A program made the position numbers and the translations under genes. From Sphingomonas sp. AX6 (GTDB taxonomy: Bacteria > Pseudomonadota > Alphaproteobacteria > Sphingomonadales > Sphingomonadaceae), in NCBI RefSeq assembly GCF_902506605.1, contig NZ_LR733979.1:1841455-1905454 (forward strand): 64,000 nucleotides of DNA, in the 5' to 3' direction. Of this stretch, positions 16,290 through 25,151 are shown in pieces (the first letter of the stretch is position 1; every line of letters begins with the position of its first letter). A model generated the notes under the pieces. That model did not search any database and was not told where the DNA came from. It saw only the letters and a list, made by a program, of their open reading frames with translations.

Positions 16290-17696
16290 ATGGCAACCAA
16301 ACTCCCCGAACCACCGCGCATCGGCATGGTGTCGCTCGGCTGTCCCAAGAATCTGGTCGACAGCGAACGCATCCTGACGAAACTGCGCTCCGACGGTTAC
16401 GAAATGTCCCCCGATTATGCGGGCGCGGACGTCGTGCTGGTCAACACCTGCGGCTTTCTCGATTCGGCGAAGGAAGAATCGCTGGAGGCGATCGGTGAGG
16501 CGATCAGCGAGAATGGCCGCGTGATCGTGACCGGCTGCATGGGCAAGGAAGCCGATGTCATCCGCGCGCGCTTCCCCAACGTCTTGGCCGTCACCGGCGC
16601 GCATCAGTACGAAGAAGTCGTCGGCGCCGTGCATGACGCCGCTCCGATGCCGCCCAGCGCGTTCCTCAACCTTGTCCCCGAAAGCGGGCTGAAACTGACG
16701 CCGCGGCATTACAGCTATCTGAAGATTTCAGAAGGCTGCAACCATCGCTGCGCCTTCTGCATCATTCCTTCGCTGCGCGGCGATCTGGTCAGCCGCCGTC
16801 CCGACGCGATTCTGCGCGAGGCGGAAAAGCTGATCGCGGCGGGCACGAAGGAATTGCTGGTCATCAGCCAGGACACCTCGGCCTATGGCGTCGATATCCG
16901 CAAGGAACCGCGTGCCTGGAAAGGGCGTGAGGTCGTACCGCACATGACCGATCTGGCGCGCGAACTGGGCCAGTTAGGCGGGTGGGTGCGGCTGCATTAT
17001 GTGTACCCCTATCCGCATGTCGATCAGGTCATTCCGCTGATGGCAGAGGGGTTGATCCTCCCCTATCTCGACATCCCGTTCCAGCATGCCAGCCGCAGTG
17101 TGCTGCGCGCGATGCGGCGCCCTGCGAACGAGGCCAAGGTGCTCGAGCGCATCAAGGGCTGGCGCGAGATCGCACCCGACATCGCCATCCGATCGACCTT
17201 CGTCGTCGGCTTCCCCGGCGAAACCGAGGATGATTTCGAATATCTGATGGATTGGCTCCAGGAAGCGCAGCTTGACCGCGTCGGCGCATTCCGGTTCGAG
17301 CCCGTCGAGGGCGCAGCGGCGAACGATCTTCCCAATCCGGTGCCGGAGGCGGTCAAGGAAGAACGCTACGCCCGCCTGATGGAACTGACCGCGCGCATCT
17401 CCGCTGAAAAGCTCGGCGCCAAGGTGGGTCGCACGCTCGACGTCATCATCGACGCGGTGGACGCGGAGAGCGGCGGCGCGACCGGTCGATCGAAAGCCGA
17501 CGCGCCAGAGATCGACGGCGAAGTCCATCTGCGCGACGCGGGGCATCTGGCACAGGGCGACATCGTCCGCGTCGAAATCGAGGACGCCGACGAGCATGAC
17601 CTGTTCGGGGTGCCCCATGGCCTCCCCGGCGACCGACAGCAGCCCCGCCCTCCCCGTCTCCATCGACGATGTGTATGCGGCGGCGATGCGGATTGA
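16290..17696 (+). CDS. rimO: ribosomal protein S12 (Asp89) methylthiotransferase RimO, with run-on C-terminus
   Basis: A 468-residue radical-SAM enzyme that methylthiolates ribosomal protein S12. The N-terminal UPF0004 domain ([17 protein letters not shown]) and the radical-SAM motif [16 protein letters not shown] with its CxxxCxxC cysteines are both clear. A C-terminal TRAM domain ends near [10 protein letters not shown], where the family normally stops within a few residues. Here the frame continues about 26 Arg/Pro-rich residues out of phase into ilvA, overlapping it by 80 bp. That tail looks like a lost stop codon rather than a domain. ATG at 16290. Confidence 0.95.
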   Translation: MATKLPEPPRIGMVSLGCPKNLVDSERILTKLRSDGYEMSPDYAGADVVLVNTCGFLDSAKEESLEAIGEAISENGRVIVTGCMGKEADVIRARFPNVLAVTGAHQYEEVVGAVHDAAPMPPSAFLNLVPESGLKLTPRHYSYLKISEGCNHRCAFCIIPSLRGDLVSRRPDAILREAEKLIAAGTKELLVISQDTSAYGVDIRKEPRAWKGREVVPHMTDLARELGQLGGWVRLHYVYPYPHVDQVIPLMAEGLILPYLDIPFQHASRSVLRAMRRPANEAKVLERIKGWREIAPDIAIRSTFVVGFPGETEDDFEYLMDWLQEAQLDRVGAFRFEPVEGAAANDLPNPVPEAVKEERYARLMELTARISAEKLGAKVGRTLDVIIDAVDAESGGATGRSKADAPEIDGEVHLRDAGHLAQGDIVRVEIEDADEHDLFGVPHGLPGDRQQPRPPRLHRRCVCGGDAD

Positions 17697-18861
17697 GGGC
17701 GCGGTGGTCCGCACGCCGACGCTGATCTCGAAGACGCTGTCCGACCTGACCGGCGCCACCGTTTATCTGAAGTTCGAAAACCTTCAGTTCACCGCGGCGT
17801 ACAAGGAACGCGGCGCGCTCAACACCCTGCTCCAGCTCGACGAGGCCGCACGCAGCAAGGGCGTCATCGCGGCTTCGGCGGGCAATCATGCCCAGGGCCT
17901 GGCCTATCACGCGACCCGGCTCGGCATTCCTTCGACAATCGTGATGCCGACCCACACACCAACGATCAAAGTTACCCAGACCGAAGGCCATGGTGCCAAC
18001 GTCGTGCTGTTCGGCGAGACCTTCGACGACGCCTATGCCCATGCCCGCAAGCTTGAGGGCGAGTGCGGTTACACGTTCGTTCATCCCTTCGACGATCCCC
18101 GCGTCGTCGCAGGCCAGGGTACGGTCGCGCTCGAAATGCTCGAAGACGTGCCCGAAATCGACACCTTGGTCGTACCGCTGGGCGGCGGCGGGCTGATCTC
18201 GGGCATAGCCACTGTCGCCAAGGCGCAGGGCCGCCCAATCGAGGTGATCGGGGTCGAGGCCGAGCTTTATCCGTCGATGTACAACCGCATTAACGGCACC
18301 GACCTGCCGTGTCAGGGCGATACGCTGGCAGAGGGGATCGCGGTCAAGGAACCAGGCGTCATCACTGCAGAGATCGTCCGCGCGCTGGTTGACGACATCG
18401 TGCTGGTCAGCGAGCGCCGACTAGAGGAAGCGGTCAGTCTGCTCCTCCAGATCGAAAAGACCGTAGTCGAAGGCGCCGGATCGGCAGGGCTCGCCGCGCT
18501 GCTTGCCCATCCGGAGAAGTTCAGGGGCAAGATCGTCGGCACCGTGCTGTGCGGCGGCAATATCGACACCCGCCTGCTCGCCAACGTGCTGCTGCGCGAC
18601 CTCGCGCGTTCGGGCCGCCTCGCCCGCCTCCGCATCCGGCTTCAGGACCGCCCCGGCGCGCTGTTCAACGTCGCCAAAATCTTCCACGAACAGGGCGTCA
18701 ACATCATCGAGGTTTATCACCAGCGCGTCTTCACCACGCTGCCTGCCAAGGGCCTGATCACCGACATCGAATGCGAAACCCGCGACCGCAATCACCTCGA
18801 CCGCCTGATCGCGGCTCTGAAGGACGCGCATTACGAAGTCGGATTGGTGGAACTGGCGTAA
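17617..18861 (+). CDS. ilvA: threonine ammonia-lyase with C-terminal ACT domain
   Basis: About 414 residues. A PLP enzyme that deaminates threonine to 2-oxobutanoate, feeding isoleucine synthesis or threonine catabolism. The PLP lysine lies in [12 protein letters not shown], the phosphate-binding glycines in [11 protein letters not shown], and a single C-terminal ACT domain begins near [14 protein letters not shown]. The single ACT module and length fit the shorter threonine dehydratase class. Two ATGs are possible (17596 and 17617), both inside the end of rimO; the second gives a more usual length. Confidence 0.94.
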   Translation: MASPATDSSPALPVSIDDVYAAAMRIEGAVVRTPTLISKTLSDLTGATVYLKFENLQFTAAYKERGALNTLLQLDEAARSKGVIAASAGNHAQGLAYHATRLGIPSTIVMPTHTPTIKVTQTEGHGANVVLFGETFDDAYAHARKLEGECGYTFVHPFDDPRVVAGQGTVALEMLEDVPEIDTLVVPLGGGGLISGIATVAKAQGRPIEVIGVEAELYPSMYNRINGTDLPCQGDTLAEGIAVKEPGVITAEIVRALVDDIVLVSERRLEEAVSLLLQIEKTVVEGAGSAGLAALLAHPEKFRGKIVGTVLCGGNIDTRLLANVLLRDLARSGRLARLRIRLQDRPGALFNVAKIFHEQGVNIIEVYHQRVFTTLPAKGLITDIECETRDRNHLDRLIAALKDAHYEVGLVELA

Positions 18862-18862
18862 G

Positions 18863-18992
18863 AAATTCCTCCCCCCGGAGGGGGAGGGGGACCATCCGAA
18901 GGATGGTGGAGGGGTACCCACACCATCGATAGCGCAATACCCCTCCATCAGTCGCTACGCGACCGCCACCTCCCCTCCGAGGGGAGGAATTT
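18863..18992. repeat. dispersed paired palindromic repeat (family D)
   Basis: Outer arms AAATTCCTCC (18863) and GGAGGAATTT (ending 18992) are exact inverses. Each is followed inward by a G/C palindrome (CCCCCCGGAGGGGG; CCCCTCCGAGGGG), and a second inverted pair (GGTGGAGGGGTA/TACCCCTCCATC) lies inside. It occupies most of the ilvA-bpt gap. The remaining 19000-19130 has a TTAAC at about 19030 and a TTAAG at about 19091, and is probably the bpt promoter. Confidence 0.88.
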
Positions 18993-19130
18993 CGATGGCC
19001 CCACCCCACCCAATCACAAATCCTTACCCGTTAACTTTCTTTGTTGGTAAACGCCCTTTTCACGACGGACCCAGTGATTCATAGTCGGCGTTAAGAAATT
19101 GACGCCGCGTCTGAAAAGGACCACCTCCAG

Positions 19131-19916
19131 GTGACCGCACCGTTCCGCTTTCCCCGCTTCTTCGTGACCTCGCCGTCACCCTGCCCCTATTTGCCGGGAC
19201 GGCAGGAGCGGAAGGTCTTTACCGAACTGAACGGCCCGCACGCGGGCGAACTGAATGACGCACTCGGTCGCATCGGTTTCCGTCGCAGCCAGTCGGTCGC
19301 CTATCGCCCCAGCTGCGCGGGCTGCAACGCGTGCATGTCGGTGCGCGTCGTCACCGACGAATTCAAACCCAATGCCAGCCAGCGTAAATTGCTCAAACGC
19401 TATGCCGATATCGAGGTCACCGCGTGCCGCCCCTGGGCGACCGACGAGCAATACCGCCTGCTGCGCCGCTATCTCTCGACCCGGCACCCCACCGGCGGCA
19501 TGTCGAACATGGACGATGCCGATTATGCCGACATGGTCGAACAGTCGCCGGTATCCTCTTACGTCATCGAATATCGCGAACCCCGTAACGCCGACGGCAA
19601 GCTCGGCAAGCTGATCGGTGCGTGCATCACCGATCAACAGCTCGACGGCCTGTCGATGATCTACAGCTTCTTTGCAGCCGACGACGAAACCCGCCCCGGC
19701 CTCGGGAATTTCATCATCCTCGACCATATCCAGCGCGCCCACTGCGCGGGGCTTCCCTATGTCTATCTCGGCTATTGGGTGAAGGGGTCGGCGCGGATGG
19801 AATACAAGATTCGCTACCGCCCGATTGAAGCGCTCGGCCCCAACGGCTGGATGCGCCTGGGCGATGATGACGAGCCGACGGTGGTCATGGCCCCGCGCGA
19901 AACGGTTCAGGCCTGA
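19131..19916 (+). CDS. bpt: aspartate/glutamate leucyltransferase Bpt (arginyltransferase family)
   Basis: A 261-residue aminoacyl-tRNA protein transferase. It adds Leu to proteins with N-terminal Asp or Glu, marking them for ClpS/ClpAP degradation (bacterial N-degron pathway). The N-terminal domain keeps the conserved Cys cluster ([13 protein letters not shown] near residue 62), and the C-terminal GNAT-like domain includes [20 protein letters not shown]. The start is a GTG with AAGGACC upstream. Whether Leu or Arg is transferred is inferred from the bacterial family, not shown by sequence. Confidence 0.92.
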   Translation: MTAPFRFPRFFVTSPSPCPYLPGRQERKVFTELNGPHAGELNDALGRIGFRRSQSVAYRPSCAGCNACMSVRVVTDEFKPNASQRKLLKRYADIEVTACRPWATDEQYRLLRRYLSTRHPTGGMSNMDDADYADMVEQSPVSSYVIEYREPRNADGKLGKLIGACITDQQLDGLSMIYSFFAADDETRPGLGNFIILDHIQRAHCAGLPYVYLGYWVKGSARMEYKIRYRPIEALGPNGWMRLGDDDEPTVVMAPRETVQA

Positions 19917-19930
19917 TCGAGCTTCCCCTC

Positions 19931-20007
19931 CCGTTCGTTTCGAGCGAAGTCGAGAAACGTTAGCTAGGCGCTTGGAGGGGTTTCTCGACTTCGCTCGAAA
20001 CGGACGG
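19931..20007. repeat. dispersed paired palindromic repeat (family B)
   Basis: Arms CGTTCGTTTCGAGCGAAGTC (about 19932-19951) and GACTTCGCTCGAAACGGACG (about 19987-20006) are near-inverses around a 35-bp spacer. This is the same element type as 7806-7876, here 3' of bpt. Confidence 0.87.
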
Positions 20008-20071
20008 TGGTGATGCGGAACCGCAACAGCCGCTTCCCTTCGCCGACCACCCCCGCTAATCCCGCGCGCAA

Positions 20072-20473
20072 ATGGGGACGCTCCGCACCTTCATCACCAG
20101 TCACAGCGCATCGATCGCGCTGCTATTGGCGTGCGTACTCGCGCTCAAACTGCTCATCCCCACGGGATACATGCCCGCGCCCGGCCAATTGGCGATCCAG
20201 CTCTGCACCGGCGAAGACGTCCGCACCGTCCTGATCGATCGGGACGGCCAGCGCATTCCGGATGGCCAACCGCATCAGGCCTCGGCCGCGATGCCCTGCG
20301 CCTATGCCGGACTCGTCGCGCCGCTGCTGTCGGCCACGCCGCCCGCGCTGCTGGTCGTCGCCATCCTGTTCATGCTGGCGACCGGGATCCGTCTAGCCAG
20401 CGTGCCGACAAGGCAACGTGCCGTCCCGCCGCGCCCGCCCGGTCGTGCGCCACCGCTTACAATCCTGACCTGA
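20072..20473 (+). CDS. small DUF2946-like membrane protein
   Basis: A 133-residue protein with an N-terminal transmembrane or signal segment (IALLLACVLALKLLIPTGYM), a short loop with two Cys (QLCTG and MPCAY), a second hydrophobic helix (LLVVAILFMLATGIRL), and a Pro/Arg-rich tail. The layout resembles DUF2946-type proteins often found next to metal- or siderophore-uptake genes. Here a PepSY membrane protein follows 75 bp downstream. The family call is tentative. Confidence 0.6.
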   Translation: MGTLRTFITSHSASIALLLACVLALKLLIPTGYMPAPGQLAIQLCTGEDVRTVLIDRDGQRIPDGQPHQASAAMPCAYAGLVAPLLSATPPALLVVAILFMLATGIRLASVPTRQRAVPPRPPGRAPPLTILT

Positions 20474-20548
20474 TCCGACGGACGCGCCCACGCGCGTCCC
20501 CGTTTCCCGGCGTGCAGCCTCGCGCGCCCACAGGATGAACCGTTCGAC

Positions 20549-21853
20549 ATGCATGCACCCTCGACCGGAGGCGGTACTCAGCGCGCCTCGCTTCTGCATC
20601 GCGCCGTGTGGCGCTGGCACTTCTTTGCCGGATTGGTGATCCTGCCCTTTCTCGCCTGGCTGGCGATCACCGGCGGGCTTTATCTCTACAAGCCTGAGAT
20701 CGAGCGTGCGGTCTATGCCGACTGGATCGCGGCCTCGCCTGGCGAGACGCTTGCGCCAACTCGACTTATTGCCGAGGCCCAACGCCAGACGGGCGGTCGC
20801 GTCGTCGATCTGACCAGCGCACCGCGGGGCGATAGCTGGCGCATGACCATCGACCGGTCGGGTGAGCGCCGTACCGCGTTCGTCGATCCCGCCACTGGCC
20901 GCGTGCTCGGCACCACGGCGCAAGGCGGCGTGATGGAGACGATCAAGACCCTTCACAGCCTGTCGATCACCGGTCCGATCGGCAACGCGATGATCGAAAT
21001 CGTTGCGGGATGGGCAATCGCGCTGGTGCTGACCGGGTTCGTCCTGTGGTGGCCACGCCGCGAAACGGCTGCGTTCCGGACTGGCGGGGCGCGCGGCAAA
21101 TGGCGGCGTGTCCACGCCTGGACCGGGGCGACCGTTGGCGTGGTCCTGCTGTTCCAGGCGGCAAGCGGCATGTCCTGGTCGGTCGTCTGGGGCTCTCTCA
21201 TGCAAACCGTCATCGCCAAGACCGAAAGCGGCCGCCCGCGCCCAGGCGGCGTAGCGCCAGCCGACCACCACGCCCCCGCTCGCGCAGCAGGGACGGACGA
21301 CCCCGCTCTCCCCTGGTCGATGCAGCGCGCCGCCGTGCCGCACGCCGCCCACCATCAGCGCATCGACGCGGACGACGCGCTCGCCATCGCCAATGCGCGC
21401 GGCATCGGTGCGCCGTTCACGCTCCGCCCGCCGGGCGAGCCGGGCCAGCCCTGGCTCGCCTCGGCAGCCGTTACCAATTCGCGTGACGCCCATGTCGTCT
21501 ATATCGATCCGCAGGACGGCGCGGTGCTGCTGGACGCCAAATCGAAGGATTTCGGCCTCGGTGCGCGGACATTCGAATGGGGGCTCTATACCCATATGGG
21601 TCAACAATATGGCGAGGCGAACCGGCTGCTCATGCTGGCGGGTGCGATGGGCACGCTGCTGTTATGCGTCACGGCACCGATCCTCTGGTGGAAACGCCGC
21701 GGTGGGCGCCGCTTCGCACCTGCGCCGATCGCCGATCCTGCAACGTCGCGGCGCGTGGCGGCGGTGATGCTGATCGTGGGAATGGCGCTACCGCTAACCG
21801 GTTTGACGATGCTCGCCGCGCTCGCAGGCGAATGGCTGTGGGGGAAGCGCTAA
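20549..21853 (+). CDS. PepSY-associated transmembrane protein
   Basis: A 434-residue PepSY-TM family protein, often linked to iron-siderophore uptake and periplasmic ferric reduction. It has four main hydrophobic segments (residues about 25-50, 150-175, 200-220 and 405-430) and a long periplasmic region. That region carries two PepSY-like segments, one of them VVYIDPQDGAVLLDAKSKD. His residues in the loops (HSLSITGPIGN; YTHMGQQYGE) are typical of the family. With the upstream small membrane protein it probably forms a two-gene unit; the substrate is unknown. Confidence 0.82.
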   Translation: MHAPSTGGGTQRASLLHRAVWRWHFFAGLVILPFLAWLAITGGLYLYKPEIERAVYADWIAASPGETLAPTRLIAEAQRQTGGRVVDLTSAPRGDSWRMTIDRSGERRTAFVDPATGRVLGTTAQGGVMETIKTLHSLSITGPIGNAMIEIVAGWAIALVLTGFVLWWPRRETAAFRTGGARGKWRRVHAWTGATVGVVLLFQAASGMSWSVVWGSLMQTVIAKTESGRPRPGGVAPADHHAPARAAGTDDPALPWSMQRAAVPHAAHHQRIDADDALAIANARGIGAPFTLRPPGEPGQPWLASAAVTNSRDAHVVYIDPQDGAVLLDAKSKDFGLGARTFEWGLYTHMGQQYGEANRLLMLAGAMGTLLLCVTAPILWWKRRGGRRFAPAPIADPATSRRVAAVMLIVGMALPLTGLTMLAALAGEWLWGKR

Positions 21854-21874
21854 GCTAGGCCGACCGACGGCGCA

Positions 21875-22168
21875 TCATGGCGCGCGGTAACCCCAGCCGC
21901 GCTCCATGACAAAAGCCACCAGAAGCGAAATGGGCAGGGAGAAGAACGAATACAGTGCCGCCGCGCCCACCAGGACGATCTGCCATCCGGCCTCAGTAGG
22001 TGGCTCGCCGAGCCACGGCGACGTCTGGATTGCGAATATCGCAATAATCGGAAACAACATGGTCGCTACGAAGCGTCCCGGCACTTGTCGCCGTACGACA
22101 AACGCGCCGAACAGCCACCCCAGAATTGCGGTGGCTAGCGACACGATGATCAATCCGCCCAACGTCAT
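21875..22168 (-). CDS. hypothetical small membrane protein
   Basis: A 97-residue protein with three predicted transmembrane helices (residues about 4-25, 35-50 and 65-88). No family recognised. It starts 18 bp after the rimM stop on the same strand, so it may be the distal member of the ffh-rpsP-rimM transcript. It occupies the position where trmD is usually found. Confidence 0.65.
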   Translation of the reverse strand: MTLGGLIIVSLATAILGWLFGAFVVRRQVPGRFVATMLFPIIAIFAIQTSPWLGEPPTEAGWQIVLVGAAALYSFFSLPISLLVAFVMERGWGYRAP

Positions 22169-22185
22169 CCGCCGATGCTATCCGA

Positions 22186-22728
22186 TCACGCGCCCTCGAC
22201 ATACCCCGCGGCGACCACCAGTCGCTCGGCATTCCATTCCGGAACCGCCTCAGCGCGCATCGGCACCATGAAACGCTTGCCGCCTTTTCCGTTTTCGGAC
22301 GGTGGGCGTTCGATCTCGATCACGTCGCCCGCACCGAAATTCTCGATGGCAACGACCTGGCCGATCGCCACGCCTGTGTCGTCGACCACCGGCAATCCGA
22401 TCAGGTCGGCATGATAATATTCGCCGTCGTCCAGCGCAGGCAATTCCGAACGCGGCACCGACAATTCGGTCCCCCGCATCGCCTCTGCCGCGTTGCGATC
22501 CGCAATTTCGGCAAAGCGCGCAATCGCGCCGTTATTCCCGGCGCGTAGCGATTTGAGGGTTAGTTTGCCGCCGTTGAACGACCGATAGTTCGCCAGCCCG
22601 TCGGCAAAGCTCTTCAGACGCACTTCGCCCGCCACGCCATGCGCGCCGATGATGACGGCAAGGGTGACGGCAGAGTCTCCCCTCCCACTTGTGGGAGGGG
22701 TCGGGGGAGGGCTTGTTTCTTCGGTCAT
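22186..22728 (-). CDS. rimM: ribosome maturation factor RimM
   Basis: A 180-residue 16S processing protein that binds ribosomal protein S19 during 30S assembly. The N-terminal RimM domain (VIIGAHGVAGEVRLKSFAD) and the C-terminal PRC-barrel (EYYHADLIGLPVVDD) are both clear. The first 20 or so residues (TSPPPTPPTSGRGDS) are encoded by the dispersed palindromic repeat lying between rpsP and rimM; homologues usually begin close to the VTLAVIIG strand. No alternative start codon lies nearer that strand, so the repeat-encoded extension is probably translated. Confidence 0.93.
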   Translation of the reverse strand: MTEETSPPPTPPTSGRGDSAVTLAVIIGAHGVAGEVRLKSFADGLANYRSFNGGKLTLKSLRAGNNGAIARFAEIADRNAAEAMRGTELSVPRSELPALDDGEYYHADLIGLPVVDDTGVAIGQVVAIENFGAGDVIEIERPPSENGKGGKRFMVPMRAEAVPEWNAERLVVAAGYVEGA

Positions 22729-22777
22729 CTTGGCCGCACAGGCCCTCCCCTAGCCCCTCGCGCAAACGGGAGGGGAG
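22677..22777. repeat. dispersed paired palindromic repeat overlapping the rimM 5' end (family D-like)
   Basis: The left arm (CTCCCCTCCCACTTGTGGGA, then GGGGTCGGGGGAGGGC) and the right arm (GGCCCTCCCCTAGCC, then GGGAGGGGAG) are inverted and each contains its own palindrome. The left arm lies inside the rimM coding region (start 22728); the right arm lies between rimM and the rpsP stop at 22785. Confidence 0.8.
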
Positions 22778-22784
22778 TTTTGGC

Positions 22785-23297
22785 TTACTCGGCCTTGGCT
22801 TCTTCGGTCGAAGCTTCGTCGGCCTTGGCTTCTTCCGTCGGTGCTTCGGCAGCGGCTTCTTCGGCTGCCGGTGCTTCTTCAACGGGTGCTTCTTCAGCCA
22901 CGGGCTCTTCCTTCGGCGCTGCTGCTGCTGCCTTGGCTTCCGCTTCGGCTTCTTCCGCAGCCTTCAGCTTCTCGGCACGCTCTTCTGCGCGTTCGGTAGC
23001 CTTTTCGCCGGGCTTCGCCTTGTTCGGGTTGCTGCGGGCCGCACGCTCGCGCACGCCTGCTGCGTCCAGGAAGCGAGCAACGCGGTCGGTCGGCTGCGCG
23101 CCGACGCTCAGCCAATGCTTGGCGCGATCGCCATCCAGCACGACGCGCTTTTCGTCGTCCTTGCCGAGTAGCGGGTTGTACGTGCCGATCTTCTCGATGA
23201 ACTTGCCGTCACGCGGTGCGCGCGCGTCAGCGACGACGATACGGTAATAAGGGCGCTTCTTCGAGCCGCCACGCGACAGGCGAATGCTGGTTGCCAT
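22785..23297 (-). CDS. rpsP: 30S ribosomal protein S16 with long acidic/Ala-rich C-terminal tail
   Basis: A 170-residue S16. The first 80 or so residues are the normal ribosomal protein ([38 protein letters not shown]). The remaining 90 residues are a low-complexity Ala/Glu/Lys tail (for example [18 protein letters not shown]), about doubling the size of E. coli S16. Similar tails occur in other alphaproteobacteria, but length varies. The tail is probably disordered or helical and solvent-exposed. It sits between ffh and rimM as in the conserved operon. Confidence 0.95.
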   Translation of the reverse strand: MATSIRLSRGGSKKRPYYRIVVADARAPRDGKFIEKIGTYNPLLGKDDEKRVVLDGDRAKHWLSVGAQPTDRVARFLDAAGVRERAARSNPNKAKPGEKATERAEERAEKLKAAEEAEAEAKAAAAAPKEEPVAEEAPVEEAPAAEEAAAEAPTEEAKADEASTEEAKAE

Positions 23298-23324
23298 GTT
23301 AATCTAGTCCTTCTTCTCAAATAT

Positions 23325-23405
23325 CGTCATCCCAGCGAAAGCTGGGATATCTCGGTTATCGTTCCGCTCCCTCACCCCGATGCCCCTGCTTTCGCAGCGG
23401 CGACG
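23325..23405. repeat. dispersed paired palindromic repeat (family A)
   Basis: The left arm CGTCATCCCAGCGAAAGCTG is followed by GGAT and is self-complementary (TCCCAGC/GCTGGGA). The right arm is CCCCTGCTTTCGCAG then CGGCGACG. It lies between ffh and rpsP inside a presumed operon, so it would be transcribed and could act as a processing or attenuation hairpin. Confidence 0.85.
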
Positions 23406-23420
23406 AAGAGGGGAAGCGTC

Positions 23421-24911
23421 TCACTTCTTCTTCAACATATTCTCGAACCCCGGCGGCAGTTGCGGCATCCCGCCCTTGCCACCCGGTCCGCCAAGTCCGG
23501 GGAGCCCGCCCCCGGCCTGCTTCATCATCTCGCCCATTTGCGGGCCGCCCAACGCATTGCCCAGGCCACCCATGCCGCCCTTGCCAAGCATTCCGAGCAT
23601 GCCTTTCAGGCCGCCCATCTTCTTGATCTTCTTCATGGCGTTCTGCATTTCCTGATGCATCTTCATCAGCTTGTTGACGTCCTGAACGGTCGTTCCGCTG
23701 CCCTTGGCCACCCGGATCTTGCGCTTGGCGTTCAGCAGCGCGGGGTTGGCGCGCTCCTTGGGGGTCATCGACGTGATCATCGCGTCCATGCGCAGCAGGA
23801 TGCGTTCATCGACATTGCCCGATGCCATCGCGGCCTGCGCCTTCTTCATGCCCGGCATCATGCCGGCCAGCGCGCCGATGCCGCCCATGCGGCGCATCTG
23901 AGCCAACTGCCCGCGCAGATCGTTCATGTCGAACTTGCCCTTGGCCAGCCGCTCGGCCATGCGCTCGGCATCGTCGGCCTCGATCGCCTGCGCGGCCTTT
24001 TCGACCAGCGAGACGACGTCGCCCATACCCAGGATGCGCCCCGCGACGCGTTTGGGATGGAACGGCTCGATCGCGTCGAGTTTCTCGCCCATGCCGGCGA
24101 ACTTGATCGGCTTGCCGGTCACCGCGCGCATCGACAGCGCCGCACCACCGCGGGCATCGCCGTCCATCCGGGTCAGGATCACACCCGTCAGCGGCACCTG
24201 ATCCGAGAAGTTCTGTGCGACGTTGACCGCGTCCTGACCGGTCAGCGAGTCGACCACGAGCAGGATTTCCTGCGGAGTGGCGATGTCGGCGACCGCCTTC
24301 ATCTCGTCCATCAACGCCTGATCGACGTGGAGGCGACCCGCGGTGTCGAGCATCAGGACATCATGGCCCTGCAACTTCGCCGATTGCAGCGCACGCCGCG
24401 CAATATCGACCGGCGCCTGACCCTTGACGATCGGCAGCGTCGCGACTTCGGTCTGGGTGCCCAGCACCGCGAGCTGTTCCTGCGCAGCCGGGCGATTGAC
24501 GTCGAGCGACGCCATCATCACCTTCTTGCCCTGCTTCTTTAGGAGCTTGGCGAGCTTGGCGGTGGTCGTCGTCTTGCCCGAGCCCTGAAGGCCGACCAGC
24601 ATGATGACCGCAGGCGGCGTCGTGTCGATCTCAAGCTCGGCCGTATCCGGCCCCAGCATATCGACCAGCGCGTCGTGGACGATCTTGACGACTTGCTGCC
24701 CCGGCGTGATCGACCGCAGCACTTCATGCCCGACCGCCCGCTCGGTGACCTTTTCGACGAATTCGCGCGCGACGGGCAGCGCGACATCGGCCTCCAGCAG
24801 CGCGATCCGCACTTCGCGCATCGCGGTCCGCACATCGGCTTCGGTCAGCGCACCGCGACCGCGCAGACGGTCGAATACGCCGCCCAACCGATCGCTAAGA
24901 CTCTCGAACAT
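23421..24911 (-). CDS. ffh: signal recognition particle protein Ffh
   Basis: A 496-residue SRP54 GTPase that binds signal sequences on nascent membrane proteins and works with 4.5S RNA and FtsY. N domain at residues 1-90. G domain with P-loop GLQGSGKTTTTAKLA near residue 105 and DTAGR near 190. C-terminal Met/Gly-rich M domain (GGIGALAGMMPGM; KGMLGMLGKGGMGGLG). The ATG at 24911 is preferred over the longer frame because the family begins MFxxL. Its receptor gene ftsY lies 4 kb away at 28720-29646. Confidence 0.97.
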   Translation of the reverse strand: MFESLSDRLGGVFDRLRGRGALTEADVRTAMREVRIALLEADVALPVAREFVEKVTERAVGHEVLRSITPGQQVVKIVHDALVDMLGPDTAELEIDTTPPAVIMLVGLQGSGKTTTTAKLAKLLKKQGKKVMMASLDVNRPAAQEQLAVLGTQTEVATLPIVKGQAPVDIARRALQSAKLQGHDVLMLDTAGRLHVDQALMDEMKAVADIATPQEILLVVDSLTGQDAVNVAQNFSDQVPLTGVILTRMDGDARGGAALSMRAVTGKPIKFAGMGEKLDAIEPFHPKRVAGRILGMGDVVSLVEKAAQAIEADDAERMAERLAKGKFDMNDLRGQLAQMRRMGGIGALAGMMPGMKKAQAAMASGNVDERILLRMDAMITSMTPKERANPALLNAKRKIRVAKGSGTTVQDVNKLMKMHQEMQNAMKKIKKMGGLKGMLGMLGKGGMGGLGNALGGPQMGEMMKQAGGGLPGLGGPGGKGGMPQLPPGFENMLKKK

Positions 24912-24952
24912 CGTCACTCCAATCCCGTATCCAGACCCCAAACGCAAAACGA

Positions 24953-24980
24953 GCCGGCGGACGAAACCTCGTCGGCCGGC
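24953..24980. promoter_or_regulatory. stable hairpin in the ffh 5' leader region
   Basis: GCCGGC-G-GACGA, loop AACC, TCGTC-G-GCCGGC: an 11-bp stem with one G-G mismatch. It lies about 41 bp upstream of the ffh ATG, between ffh and the divergent GGDEF-EAL gene. There is no T-run, so it is not a typical terminator. No 4.5S RNA-like consensus loop (GGAA) is visible here. Confidence 0.5.
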
Positions 24981-25151
24981 CTACCCCATGGGGCTTCGCC
25001 TTGTCGTTCGTCTGGAACGAATATGGGTGCCCGTTACCCGCGATGCACCGCAATGGCAAGAGTTTCGCGCCTTAACCGATCGGCAACCCCCCGCATGCGA
25101 CGATGCTCGCCCAGCCCTGATCGGACGTAACGGGCGAGCGAAAGGCGCATC

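Noticed and set aside
13218..20007. Repeats read as a CRISPR array or an insertion sequence
   Set aside because: The arms are inverted pairs with variable spacers and isolated positions; there is no regular repeat-spacer unit, no cas gene and no transposase.
24912..25151. Possible 4.5S (SRP) RNA gene next to ffh
   Set aside because: Only one short hairpin, without the conserved GGAA tetraloop and internal-loop pattern; length and promoter evidence lacking.
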